Shown: piece by piece, positions 7,227-15,600 of the stretch
Position numbering within the stretch: position 1 is the stretch's first letter
How the letters are laid out: every line of letters starts with the position of its first letter
DNA from: Rhodospirillaceae bacterium UBA4468
GTDB taxonomy: Bacteria > Pseudomonadota > Alphaproteobacteria > Rhodospirillales > Casp-alpha2
Direction of reading: 5' to 3'
Assembly (NCBI GenBank): GCA_002389385.1
Contig: DGOK01000107.1
Location: 35,613-73,369 of the forward strand
DNA length: 37,757 bases
Program-made: the position numbers and the translations under genes
Notes under the pieces: model-generated
What the model saw: only the letters and a program-made list of their open reading frames with translations
What the model was told of the DNA's origin: nothing
Database searches by the model: none

Positions 7227-8068
7227 GAGCTTGAACCCAAAAGTGATTCTGGGATGACACCTTCAAAGCTTGTCTCAAAAGGGCCTGTCTGGGTAACGCG
7301 TCCTTCGCTGATGTGCTCAACAGTCAAAAGCCCGCCGAGTAATTCGACATGCACACGTGGCCCTGTAAGGCCACGGCGATGTGCATTCACAGCCGTTGCA
7401 CACGAACTGGAACCACTGGCAAGCGTAATGCCTGCGCCACGTTCCCATACACGAACCCGAATACGATCTTCGGACAAGACTTGAACGACTTGAACATTCG
7501 TGCGCTCTGGAAATAAATCATGGTGTTCAACGATGGGACCAATCTTATCAAGGTCTACAGCGTCCACATCATCGACAAAAAAGCTGACGTGTGGATTGCC
7601 GACATTAACGCATGCAGGATCGCTAAGGCCATCAACGCTCAGGTCGACGTGCAGTGTATCCATTTCATGAGCTAGCGGGATATCACGCCAATTCATCCAG
7701 ACAGGGCCCATATCAACTGTGACCAACCCGCCCTCACCGCGCCATGCTTCTAAATTTCCGGCCAGCGTTTCAATAACGGTACGATCTGATTTCAGTTCCT
7801 TCATGAGCTGATCTGCGATGCAGCGCGTTGCATTGCCGCATGCACCTACCTCGCCACCATCATTGTTTCGAATGCGCATAAAAACGTCAGCGTCACTATT
7901 TTGCGATGGCTCAAGCACAATGAACTGGTCGCAGCCAACGCCTGTATGGCGGTTCGCAATGCGCCTTGCTGCTGCATCATCAAACGATACGGCATGCTCA
8001 CGAGCATCGATGACAATAAAGTCGTTGCCGAGCCCATGCATCTTCTTAAAGGGTAATCTTGTACTCAT
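7223..8068 (-). CDS. dapF: Diaminopimelate epimerase with Ser at the second catalytic Cys position
   Basis: DapF interconverts LL- and meso-diaminopimelate in lysine and peptidoglycan synthesis, using two cysteines as acid and base. Family features are FKKMHGLGNDFIVID, RNNDGGEVGACGNATRC with the first catalytic cysteine C77, NVGNPHVSFFV, FPERTNVQ and VWERGAGITL. The second site, normally A-C-G-[ST]-[GA], reads A-S-G-S-S-S-C here. Serine 218 (codon AGT, 7415-7417) stands where the cysteine is expected, and a cysteine lies five residues later at 223. The rest looks intact at 281 residues. The ATG at 8068 has AAGG five bases upstream. It heads dapF-mtaB-ftsY, 64 bases after the C-terminal piece of the broken ferredoxin-like gene. 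Confidence 0.93.
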   Translation of the reverse strand: MSTRLPFKKMHGLGNDFIVIDAREHAVSFDDAAARRIANRHTGVGCDQFIVLEPSQNSDADVFMRIRNNDGGEVGACGNATRCIADQLMKELKSDRTVIETLAGNLEAWRGEGGLVTVDMGPVWMNWRDIPLAHEMDTLHVDLSVDGLSDPACVNVGNPHVSFFVDDVDAVDLDKIGPIVEHHDLFPERTNVQVVQVLSEDRIRVRVWERGAGITLASGSSSCATAVNAHRRGLTGPRVHVELLGGLLTVEHISEGRVTQTGPFETSFEGVIPESLLGSSS

Positions 8069-8132
8069 AAGGCCTTACATAGTTCCGACAGACCCCTAAA
8101 GTCCATAGTGAAGGTGATTCTTTGCTTGGAAA

Positions 8133-8317
8133 TTATTTTGATTTAAGGAAGCTCTGCATATGAAATTCGGCTTGCGAGGCTTCATAAATATGGTCTTGCC
8201 CGATGGGACACGCAAGGCGCGCGCGGCATCCAGTTCTTAAACAGTCACCGCCATCAGGCGTTGCGATGAAGGCGCGGCACTCAGCAACATCGTAATTCCC
8301 AGGCGTAAACGCATCTA
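8133..8317 (-). pseudogene. Ferredoxin-like Fe-S protein, C-terminal part (split by inversion)
   Basis: From 8315 on the minus strand the frame reads D-A-F-T-P-G-N-Y-D-V-A-E-C, then GGDCLRTGCRARLACP, ending in FHMQSFLKSK at the TAA (8133-8135). This is the C-terminal part expected after the C-P-V at 4884-4892. An open frame continues upstream to an ATG at 8369, but those residues are the antisense of the NIPSNAP gene and are not part of the family. The cysteine-rich end is undamaged apart from the separation. Rejoined with the N-terminal part the protein would have about 218 residues. Confidence 0.85.
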
Positions 8318-8623
8318 TACCATTGCGCACCAGGGCGTATGCCTGACCTTCTAAAGCGGTTTGAGACAATCACTCTCGAAATTTGGGCGAAACACGGCAT
8401 CCGACAAGCAGGGTTTTGGACGACCGAGATCGGTGACAACAATCACGATCTTTATTATTTGCTGGAGTGGGAATCCCTCGCTGAACGGGAAGAACGCTGG
8501 ACCGCATTTCATGCCGATCCAGAATGGATTTCAAAACGAGCTGAGACTGAAAAAGATGGACCGATTCTTACCCATCTAAGCAACTTGATCTTAAAGCCGA
8601 CTTCGTTTTCATCCGTCAAATAA
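8316..8623 (+). pseudogene. NIPSNAP-family protein lacking its first seven codons
   Basis: The frame reads Y-H-C-A-P-G-R-M-P-D-L-L-K-R-F and continues with IWAKHGIRQAGFWTTEIG, LYYLLEWESLAEREERW, DPEWISKRAETEKDGPI and the ending LKPTSFSSVK. These are typical of NIPSNAP-type ferredoxin-like-fold proteins of about 105 residues, whose biochemical role is unclear. The true start, seven codons, is on the other strand at 4911-4891. An internal ATG at 8339 could still start a 94-residue product, but it would lack the first beta strand and has only a weak GGG upstream. It converges with the lyase gene ending at 8651. Confidence 0.82.
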
Positions 8624-8650
8624 GTATCAGATTATCCGGTGGTCGACTGC

Positions 8651-9658
8651 TTAAATGTGGTCGTCACCGGCAACTGATGGATAGACGAACAACGCTGGCG
8701 TCCCGCCCGTGTGTAAAAAGATGACCGGCCCCGCATTATCAAATTTACCAATCTTCACATAGTCGACCAGACCCACCATTGCCTTACCCGTGTAAACTGG
8801 ATCCAAGAAAATGCCTTCCGTTCGCGCCAGCAACTGAATAGCTGCAATCATCTCAGGCGTCTCAATGCCGTAGCCGGGACCGACGTAAGCACCATCACAA
8901 ATCACATCTATAACACTTTTAAGATCAGGCCGTTTAACTAAGCTCGTCAGTGATTCAATAAGTGACGTGACTTTCTTTCTCTGTGCCTCACCAGCGCGGC
9001 TAACACACATCCCAATAACGGGGATTTCTAGCCCCGCAAGCGACAGGCCAATCAGTAAACCAGCTTGTGTACCAGCACTTCCCGATGCATGTACGATTGC
9101 GCTTGGATGAACATTGTTCTCACGAAACTGCTGAGCAAGCTCCATAGCACAGGCAACATATCCCATAGAACCAAGTGCGTTCGATCCACCGATAGGTACG
9201 ATGTAAACGGTCTCGCCTTCTGCCGTCAGTTCAGCATCAACAGACGACATAGCCGCATCCATATCAGCGTCTTTCTCAACAAAATGCGGGATAGCACCAA
9301 ACAAGTAATCTAAAAGCGCGTTGCCATTTGTCTCGTATAAGTCATCAGTGCGCACACGTTCTAATACTGCATGACACTTCATCCCAAGTCGCACCGCCGC
9401 AGCAGCGGTTTGCCGAACATGATTTGACTGAGTGCCACCCGCCGTAACAATTACTGTGGCGCCTTTGGCTTGCGCCTCTGCCATAAGAAACTCGAGCTTC
9501 CGAACTTTATTGCCACCAAGTGCAAACCCCGTGCAGTCGTCACGTTTTATCCAAATGTCAGGACCACCAAGTGCTTTGGTAAAATTTGGCAGCGCTTCTA
9601 GCGGTGTTGGCGTATGCGCCAAAGTAACGCGTGGTGTATTTGAAAAAATATCCACCAT
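8651..9658 (-). CDS. PLP-dependent D-cysteine desulfhydrase / L-cysteate sulfo-lyase family enzyme
   Basis: A 335-residue fold-type II PLP enzyme of the ACC deaminase/D-cysteine desulfhydrase family. The PLP lysine is K51 in GGNKVRKLEF; TAGGTQSNHVRQTAAAA, PIGGSNALGSMGYV, ASGSAGTQAGL, LDPVYTGKAM and FLHTGGTPALF are all present. D-cysteine desulfhydrase (DcyD) gives pyruvate, sulfide and ammonia. The close relative CuyA, found in marine alphaproteobacteria, splits L-cysteate to pyruvate, sulfite and ammonia. GGPDIWIKRDDCTG is compatible with the CuyA branch, but I cannot decide from motifs. No sulfite exporter or taurine/sulfonate genes are nearby. The ATG at 9658 shares one base with the stop of the upstream ATPase gene (TGATG), so they are co-transcribed. 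Confidence 0.85.
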   Translation of the reverse strand: MVDIFSNTPRVTLAHTPTPLEALPNFTKALGGPDIWIKRDDCTGFALGGNKVRKLEFLMAEAQAKGATVIVTAGGTQSNHVRQTAAAAVRLGMKCHAVLERVRTDDLYETNGNALLDYLFGAIPHFVEKDADMDAAMSSVDAELTAEGETVYIVPIGGSNALGSMGYVACAMELAQQFRENNVHPSAIVHASGSAGTQAGLLIGLSLAGLEIPVIGMCVSRAGEAQRKKVTSLIESLTSLVKRPDLKSVIDVICDGAYVGPGYGIETPEMIAAIQLLARTEGIFLDPVYTGKAMVGLVDYVKIGKFDNAGPVIFLHTGGTPALFVYPSVAGDDHI

Positions 9659-10434
9659 CAGGATGCAACTACTGGCATATCGATTGGTCCTTCAGCTCGA
9701 CTATGGACAAATTGATCAACGAATTTGTTCTCACTTTTCGTCATCTTATCAGCAGGTCCATCCCAAATAACTTTTCCATCATGCAACATCGCAACCCGGT
9801 CACCCAACCGTTCTGCACCTGCCATATCGCTATCAATAGAAATCGCCGTGCAATCGAGTTCTCGAACCAAATCTAAAACCAAATCATTGATAACGTTCGA
9901 CATGATAGGATCAAGTCCAGCTGTCGGTTCATCTAAAAGTAAAAACTCAGGGTTGCCAAAAATAGCACGTGCAATGCCCACACGTTTTTGCATGCCGCCC
10001 GACAATTCAGCGGGCGAAAGGTCAGCAACATGTGGATCTAGCCCCACCATCACCAGCTTATCTATCGCGGCACTTTTGAGTTTATCGATATCCGCATTGC
10101 CCGCTTGTAGCGTCCGAAAAGCAATATTTTCCCAAGTCGTCAAACTATCGAATAAGCCGGAACGCTGGAACAACATGCCCGTTCTGGCAATAAAAGCATC
10201 ACGATCATCACCGCGAAGACGTGCCGTATCTTCGCCTTGAATAAGCACTTCACCCGCATCCATTGGCACAAGTCCCAATAGACATTTCAAGAGCAACGTC
10301 TTGCCTGAACCAGACGTCCCGATCAGGACCATCGACTGCCCTTCGGCGACACTAAGATTAATATCTGTCAGCACATGATTGTCGGCGAAACTTTTCTTTA
10401 AGCCTCGCACTTCCAGGAATGGCGTGTCTGTCAT
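9658..10434 (-). CDS. Orphan MlaF-like ABC transporter ATPase lacking the switch histidine
   Basis: An ATP-binding subunit most like MlaF/Ttg2A, the cytoplasmic ATPases of phospholipid (MCE-type) transporters. Visible motifs are P-loop GTSGSGKT (39-46), Q90 in FQRSGLFDSLTTWENIAF, signature LSGGMQKRVGIARA from 144, Walker B LLLDEP with E169, and D-loop AGLDP. The H-loop, usually I-T-H-D-M, reads I-D-S-D-M: Ser202 (AGC, 9829-9831) replaces the histidine that senses the gamma phosphate. No MlaE permease or MlaD protein is encoded nearby. I chose ATG 10434 because it overlaps the amidase stop by four bases; an ATG at 10449 is also possible. It may use a permease encoded elsewhere or have weak ATPase activity. 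Confidence 0.85.
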   Translation of the reverse strand: MTDTPFLEVRGLKKSFADNHVLTDINLSVAEGQSMVLIGTSGSGKTLLLKCLLGLVPMDAGEVLIQGEDTARLRGDDRDAFIARTGMLFQRSGLFDSLTTWENIAFRTLQAGNADIDKLKSAAIDKLVMVGLDPHVADLSPAELSGGMQKRVGIARAIFGNPEFLLLDEPTAGLDPIMSNVINDLVLDLVRELDCTAISIDSDMAGAERLGDRVAMLHDGKVIWDGPADKMTKSENKFVDQFVHSRAEGPIDMPVVAS

Positions 10435-11864
10435 GATTGAAAATTCCATGAAGACAGGTCCGGCTGCATTTTATACCACGTTGTTTCACGCTCATATGCA
10501 CGACCAACACGGTATAATGTTGATTCGTCAAACAGCCTTCCAATAAACTGGATCGAAGAGGGCAGACCCGACTTTGTAAATCCTGTCGGCACACTCAAAC
10601 CCGGCAACCCCAAAAAATTCACTGGACGTGAGCAATGACCAACTTTGGATAAAAGCTCGCCCGCCCCTGGCCCGGCACGAACATCAGATTCTTTGATTGT
10701 CGGCACATCCATGATCATCATCGGCGTCATTAAAACGTCCACATGACCAAATACCATGTCGTTAAATGCAGCCAATAATTCAGTGCGTAAGTTCAAAGCT
10801 TGTATATAGCGCGTCGCGGGCGTTGATAATCCGCCTGCAAGTCGTCCAAACGTTTGCGCTCCATACTCGCCACGTCGCGTCTCTAGCCAGTTTTGATGTA
10901 ATGCAGCACCTTCAGTTGCTGTAATTAAACTGGTGAGTGAATTTGTATGTTCTATCGCATCAGGCAAATTCACATCGATGATATCAGCACCAGATGCTTT
11001 CAAAACATCAACAGCTGCCTGGAATCGGTCTCCCAGTTCAGGCGTGATCCCATCCATAAAGTGACTGGTAGGAAGGCCGATTTTCAAGCCCTTCACACCT
11101 GCATCGATATGACCCAAATAATCTCCAACCGGGATATTTGCGGACGATGCGTCATCGCCGTCATGGCCGGCGAGAACAGATAGCATCAATGCGTTGTCGG
11201 TCACTGTTCGAGTTAGAGGACCAATAGTATCCAATGTATGCGATAGCGGCATGGCACCGTATCGACTGACCCGGCCCATTGTGACTTTCATACCAACGAC
11301 ACCACAGCATGCAGCCGGCAATCTCACAGAACCACCCGTATCCGAGCCAAGCGCACCAAACGTTGCGCGTGCAGCAACCATTGCACCCGACCCACTAGAA
11401 GACCCACCGGTCATATGATCAGGATTCCAGGGATTACGAACATCACCTGTAATTTCATTATGACCCGTCACACCAAAGGCAAACTCGGCCATATTCAGGC
11501 GCGCAACATCCAAAGCCCCAGCGTGGTCTAAATTCTTTAACGCGCCGGAAAGTGTTTTTGGTAAAAACCCTCTGCGTACCTTTGAGCCACATTCAGTCAA
11601 GCGGCCGGGACGATAAAACATATCCTTATGGGCAAGGGGCACGCCTGAAAGCGCACCTATGCCAATAGCGCCATCTGCGGCTAACGCCTGACGACGTGCG
11701 TCTTCTATATCTATACCTGCGAGTGCATTTAGCTTAGTGTCAGAATCTTGCAAACGAGCGCAAGACGCCTCAGTCACTTCAACCGAAGAAATTTCACGGG
11801 CGGCAAGTGCTGCTGTGATCTCTGTTAAAGATGCATCGCACGGGTTCGTTGGTAATTTCGTCAC
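10431..11864 (-). CDS. Amidase-signature family hydrolase (GatA-like)
   Basis: A 477-residue amidase. The Ser-cisSer-Lys triad is complete: K80 in PLAHKDMF, S155 in GGSSSGSG and nucleophile S179 in GSDTGGSVRLPAA. Such enzymes hydrolyse carboxamides; the family includes GatA, aryl amidases and AtzE-like enzymes. Here there are no gatB or standard gatC genes beside it, so I infer a stand-alone amidase, not the transamidosome subunit. It is preceded, with a four-base ATGA overlap, by a gene for a 69-residue unknown protein that could be a small partner subunit, as seen with some amidases. It is followed with a four-base overlap by the ABC ATPase. Substrate unknown. Confidence 0.9.
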   Translation of the reverse strand: MTKLPTNPCDASLTEITAALAAREISSVEVTEASCARLQDSDTKLNALAGIDIEDARRQALAADGAIGIGALSGVPLAHKDMFYRPGRLTECGSKVRRGFLPKTLSGALKNLDHAGALDVARLNMAEFAFGVTGHNEITGDVRNPWNPDHMTGGSSSGSGAMVAARATFGALGSDTGGSVRLPAACCGVVGMKVTMGRVSRYGAMPLSHTLDTIGPLTRTVTDNALMLSVLAGHDGDDASSANIPVGDYLGHIDAGVKGLKIGLPTSHFMDGITPELGDRFQAAVDVLKASGADIIDVNLPDAIEHTNSLTSLITATEGAALHQNWLETRRGEYGAQTFGRLAGGLSTPATRYIQALNLRTELLAAFNDMVFGHVDVLMTPMMIMDVPTIKESDVRAGPGAGELLSKVGHCSRPVNFLGLPGLSVPTGFTKSGLPSSIQFIGRLFDESTLYRVGRAYERETTWYKMQPDLSSWNFQS

Positions 11865-12070
11865 GACGTTTTATCCTCATGTGACAAATCACGAAGCATT
11901 TTATAATAGCGTGCAGGTTCAGTATCAAATACCTGACCACCACCAGCCGCTTTAATAATATCACCAATTGGCTTACTGGCCCGCGCTGGATTCAAGACAT
12001 CTCTAGCGCCCAGGTTCGTCGCTTGAACGGCTTTAAGCCAATGAGCGAGCGCATCATCATCTGTAGTCAT
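11861..12070 (-). CDS. Small protein of unknown function upstream of the amidase
   Basis: A 69-residue protein from ATG 12070 (M-T-T-D-D-D-A-L), or 74 residues from an ATG at 12085. It has no signal peptide, membrane segment or cysteine. Helical-looking stretches (ALAHWLKAVQATN, ARYYKMLRDLSHE) surround a KPIGDIIKAAGGGQVF turn. It overlaps ydbL by four bases if ATG 12070 is used, and overlaps the amidase by four bases at its end. That tight coupling supports a real gene. The position suggests an accessory subunit of the amidase, similar in size to GatC or AtzG, but I see no clear similarity to either. Confidence 0.7.
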   Translation of the reverse strand: MTTDDDALAHWLKAVQATNLGARDVLNPARASKPIGDIIKAAGGGQVFDTEPARYYKMLRDLSHEDKTS

Positions 12071-12411
12071 GGCTTTCTCATCCAATTCCCGTTTACATCT
12101 TGAATATATTCACCTGACTCAGCACGTTGGACCGCTTTTTCAGCGGCAAGAGTTTCAACCGCATCCAGAGGTATCCCGTTCTTACGTGTGATATCACGAT
12201 AGAGCTGTCGTCTTTTCAAATTCGTATCATCCACGAGTCTGGCAATGTCTGGCCCACTTGTGACGATACCAATATAGCCGTCAGTTCGCTCACCGACGAA
12301 ACCTTGCGCCTGAGCTTGTTGTAGTGTCGTTGATTGCGCGAACGCCGGCATCGACATCGAAAAGCTAAAGATCGCTATGAGAAATATTAAACTTCTGAGA
12401 CTTGTCTTCAT
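12067..12411 (-). CDS. ydbL: YdbL-like periplasmic protein (DUF1318)
   Basis: A 114-residue exported protein. The signal peptide covers residues 1-25 and ends MPAFA before a glutamine. The mature part has the DUF1318 pattern: QAQGFVGERTDGYIGIV, then ARLVDDTNLKRRQLYRDIT, then IPLDAVETLAAEKA and VQDVNGNWMRKP-like ending. YdbL is the third gene of the ydbH-ynbE-ydbL operon of many proteobacteria. YdbH and YnbE form a lipid-carrying bridge between inner and outer membrane, and YdbL is proposed to regulate it. I use the ATG at 12411 because it opens the signal peptide and AGGGG lies upstream; the frame runs open further to 12567 but that part overlaps ynbE. Confidence 0.88.
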   Translation of the reverse strand: MKTSLRSLIFLIAIFSFSMSMPAFAQSTTLQQAQAQGFVGERTDGYIGIVTSGPDIARLVDDTNLKRRQLYRDITRKNGIPLDAVETLAAEKAVQRAESGEYIQDVNGNWMRKP

Positions 12412-12424
12412 CGCGCGTACACCC

Positions 12425-12625
12425 CTAGAAAAGGCCTGGATTGTTCGATAACGCTTGATCGATATCTTTCTCAACCTTAACGCGCACTCCATGCTCAACC
12501 TTAACACTAAGATTAATGACAATTGGCTTGTCTGGCGCTTGCATTTGAACCTGCGGTGTACAGGCAATGGTGAGGAAAGATATCATCACCGCGGTGAGTA
12601 CAGCAGAATAATTACGGTACGACAT
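12425..12625 (-). CDS. ynbE: YnbE-like outer-membrane lipoprotein
   Basis: A 66-residue lipoprotein. The signal sequence has a lipobox L-T-I-A-C, so cysteine 22 would be lipidated. The remainder, TPQVQMQAPDKPIVINLSVK and VEHGVRVKVEKDIDQAL, matches the YnbE pattern in which the short chain stacks as a beta strand on the end of YdbH. It lies between ydbH (27-base gap) and ydbL (13-base gap) in the usual order. Since ydbH is broken here, YnbE may have lost its partner unless a second YdbH-type protein exists. Confidence 0.87.
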   Translation of the reverse strand: MSYRNYSAVLTAVMISFLTIACTPQVQMQAPDKPIVINLSVKVEHGVRVKVEKDIDQALSNNPGLF

Positions 12626-12652
12626 TGGCCGTTCTCCGTCTGTTTGCTCCTC

Positions 12653-15600
12653 CTACGGCTTTCCGGAGGGACCCTGCACACGGTCCCGAATGGTTTCCGG
12701 AAGGTCTTTAAACACGCTAACGCTTTGCACCAAATCCCGCAAGGCACCATGAAGGTTAACATTCAATTCAATCTTCTTTCCATCGAATAAATCCGGGTTC
12801 GCCCCTTTGATTTTAGCCGTCGCTGTAATATTTCCTGATAAGGGCCCATCCAGTGACACGTCGTTATCAGAATATTGAAAATTGGCTAAAGCTTTTGCCA
12901 CTAATTCTGCCATTTCACCACTTTGCTTTAACGACTTTACGGCTGCTCCAGAGCAAAATCTAAGCACACCCGGCGTATTCGTCCATATCCGCGCGTTATC
13001 AATCACGGGCCCTGTATCATCGATTCTAATGGGAACACTTCCTTCAAGTCGGCCTTCTGCCTCCAAATCTTCAATATCAATCGATCGGGCAATTTCCTTG
13101 GCATCTAATGATTTAATCGTCGCCACAAACGATGTTGGGATATTATCAAATGGGATATTTACATCTCGAAAACTAATAGTCCCACCTGCCAATGGCCAAG
13201 CTGCAGATAATATATTTAGAGAACCGATACCTGGTAAATCAAACCGCACATCACCAGACCAAAGTGGCAGACCTGCATCAACCAAACCTATCTTCAGTGT
13301 TTGTTCGCCCTTAGATTTTAATTCTAAAAGGTCATCGAAAATGATCGTTCCGTTAACGCCTGAGAATGCAGCTGGCGTGGTCCCAAAATCAAGATCAGCA
13401 AAACCAATAGATCCAGTTGACGTCATGCGTGCGCCAGACCAATTAACCCGAGTGCCAGCCGTAACCGCACCAGAGACATCTGCCACATGGCCACGAAGTA
13501 AAGGTATCAAATCTTGCGGTTGAGCTTTGCCAGGAAGGATTGCCCATCTCAGCAACTTGATTTCAAAATGACCTCGATCAATTTGGAACCGGTGGCGCGC
13601 GTCAATCTGAGCTTCTGGTCCGTCATCAAACCCAATATACCCTTCAAAATCGACCGAGCCCAATCGATGCCCAGCTAACCCGCACACCGCAATTGGCGTA
13701 AATCGCAGGGGCCGGCGATGATCAACCGACTTGCCTTTGGTCAGGTTGAGTTTTGCACCAAGTATTTTCTCCCAGCCCTCAACACTTAAAACACCGTCCA
13801 AGCCAGCGATAGCAATATCAGGTCCTTCAATTCGAATATCACCATCTTTTAGTAACGCCTTAGCCCACCAGGTCCCTCGCGTAACATCGAAACTTCCAGT
13901 CCCTGCAAAACTTGGCGATGTCCCAGACAATGGATATTCTCCAGCGCCTTTGAGCTCAAACTCGGTTGTCTTGAGGAGGCTTGCAATATCAATACGCTTA
14001 AGACCGTTAGGCCCCATGATTGCATGAACCAATGGAGCGCCGTTTTCATCGGGGCAAAGTGAGATCGGTCCTGGCCGCAAGATGGCATCATTGATTGTCA
14101 ATTGTGTCGCACGAACATTTGCATAGCCTTGAGGATAAACTCGAATACCTTCCTTCCCGTATCCAATCTGACTTTCCAGAGATATAGAACCATCACTTGT
14201 TTTATAACCCAGTAGAACTTCACCAGACAGACTTGCATCCAGACCAACTATTAAAGAAGGATTGGATGCTGTCCCCGATAACCGCAACGTCACAGCTTCT
14301 GTTGCAAATTCAAACTTTTGCAATCGCATCTGCCAGGGATCAAACCGAATAGCGAAATCTTCAAATACAACGCCGTCAGTCGTTGATGGCCATATTATGC
14401 CTCCGGCATCACCAGAGAACGGTAACCAGTCGACAAACACCCCGTCATAACCCATAGCTATGCGTAATGGGTCCGTTCGATTTGGCCCTCCGGTCAGGAA
14501 TAGTACGCCGTCGATCGTCTCAAACGTTGTTTCTACTCGTCTGTAAGCGCCCCCTGCGGCCATGCCAGCATCAAAATTGATGCCTGCAAATGGCTGGACC
14601 CGCCACCCTCACTGATCAATCAGCAAAGACGCTTTACCATTTATCGTCGCGTCGACCTCTTGCTCGGGGAGATTGATGCCGAGTTGAGACACATCAATCC
14701 ATCCCGACACGTCACCCGTTGTCCTAACAGCGCCAGATTGCATGCGACCAGTTAAGACTTGCAAGTCTTCCCGTGCCCCTTTGATATCGAACGCGACGGC
14801 GCCAACCAAATCTATATTGCCTGGTAGCTTAAATGGCCCTTTCAGACCATCCGTCGCCATTTCGCCCATTAATCGCAAAAGCGATGTTGGATCGATCAAA
14901 TCATCCGTCTCAGCACGCACCTGCAACGACAAGCCTGTACCAGCACATCCTAATAGAAATTCAGCTTCTGCAGCGCGGCCTTTAATGTCTCCAACCAAAT
15001 CAACATGACCAAAGTTCACACCTTCTATGATGACGTCTTTTAGACTTAATGATCCGCCTCCATTCAACGCTGCCGGAAAATGACCATTGATGTTAATGGC
15101 ACCAGCCATTTCCGCGAATTGAATTTCGGCTTCACTTGCAGCGTCTTGAATATCGAGCGTCAATTGCAGCTGATCTGAAGCGTCTAAAATTCCTCGCAAC
15201 CGCCCACTAATTCGGGCTTTTGGATGCTGTAATGCGAATACGATATGTGCTTGCGAGCCAAGGCCATCCGTCAAAAGCAGGTCACCATCAATTGCGGCTA
15301 CGACCTCGCCCATAGGACTAGCAATCCTCAGCAGCCCCTCATTGATTTTGATTGGACCTCGTACTTGAAGACCCTTTCCCTCACCTTCATCATTCATAAA
15401 ACAGAAAGTGGGCCCAGATCGACGCCAGAGATATTTAGACCGATTGGAACTTCCAACGCATCCACAACAAGTCCGTCAATCGTGCCTCCGAAAACGCGTT
15501 CGAGTGCATAATCAATCGTTACAGATTTTGTGCGAATATTTGAATTCGAGCCCAGATCAATATTATTAATAACAGCACGCGCAAACCCAACGGATTTCAC

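Larger units (their letters stand above)
4891..8317. other. Inverted segment of about 3.4 kb carrying dapF-mtaB-ftsY
   Basis: Both ends cut a gene. The left end splits the ferredoxin-like gene from the NIPSNAP start. The right end splits the NIPSNAP remainder from the ferredoxin-like C-terminus. Turning 4893-8315 round, keeping the TA at 4891-4892 and 8316-8317, yields codons TGC CCC GTA GAT GCG TTT (C-P-V-D-A-F) on the left and CTT CGC ATA TAC CAT TGC (L-R-I-Y-H-C) on the right. Both are in frame with no base lost or gained. Only the two-base TA, and an offset ATGCG/CGCAT pair (4892-4896 and 8310-8314), are shared, so there are no long inverted repeats. Before the event the order would have been XRE, ferredoxin-like, dapF, mtaB, ftsY, NIPSNAP, all on the plus strand. 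Confidence 0.88.

Noticed and set aside
4891..8317. A programmed invertible switch like Hin or Gin
   Set aside because: No dyad recombination sites, no inverted repeats longer than five bases and no recombinase gene nearby. Kept only as an open question.
8133..8369. Minus-strand frame as an intact small Cys-rich protein from ATG 8369
   Set aside because: Residues encoded upstream of 8317 are antisense to the NIPSNAP gene; the Cys-rich part begins mid-domain and matches the missing end of the ferredoxin-like gene.
8339..8623. NIPSNAP-like frame as an intact short gene starting at ATG 8339
   Set aside because: The family similarity continues upstream to 8318 (Y-H-C-A-P-G-R) and the true start is on the other strand, so the ATG at 8339 is internal.
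12412..12567. Longer N-terminus for ydbL
   Set aside because: The extension overlaps ynbE and hides the signal peptide; the ATG at 12411 gives a normal exported protein.
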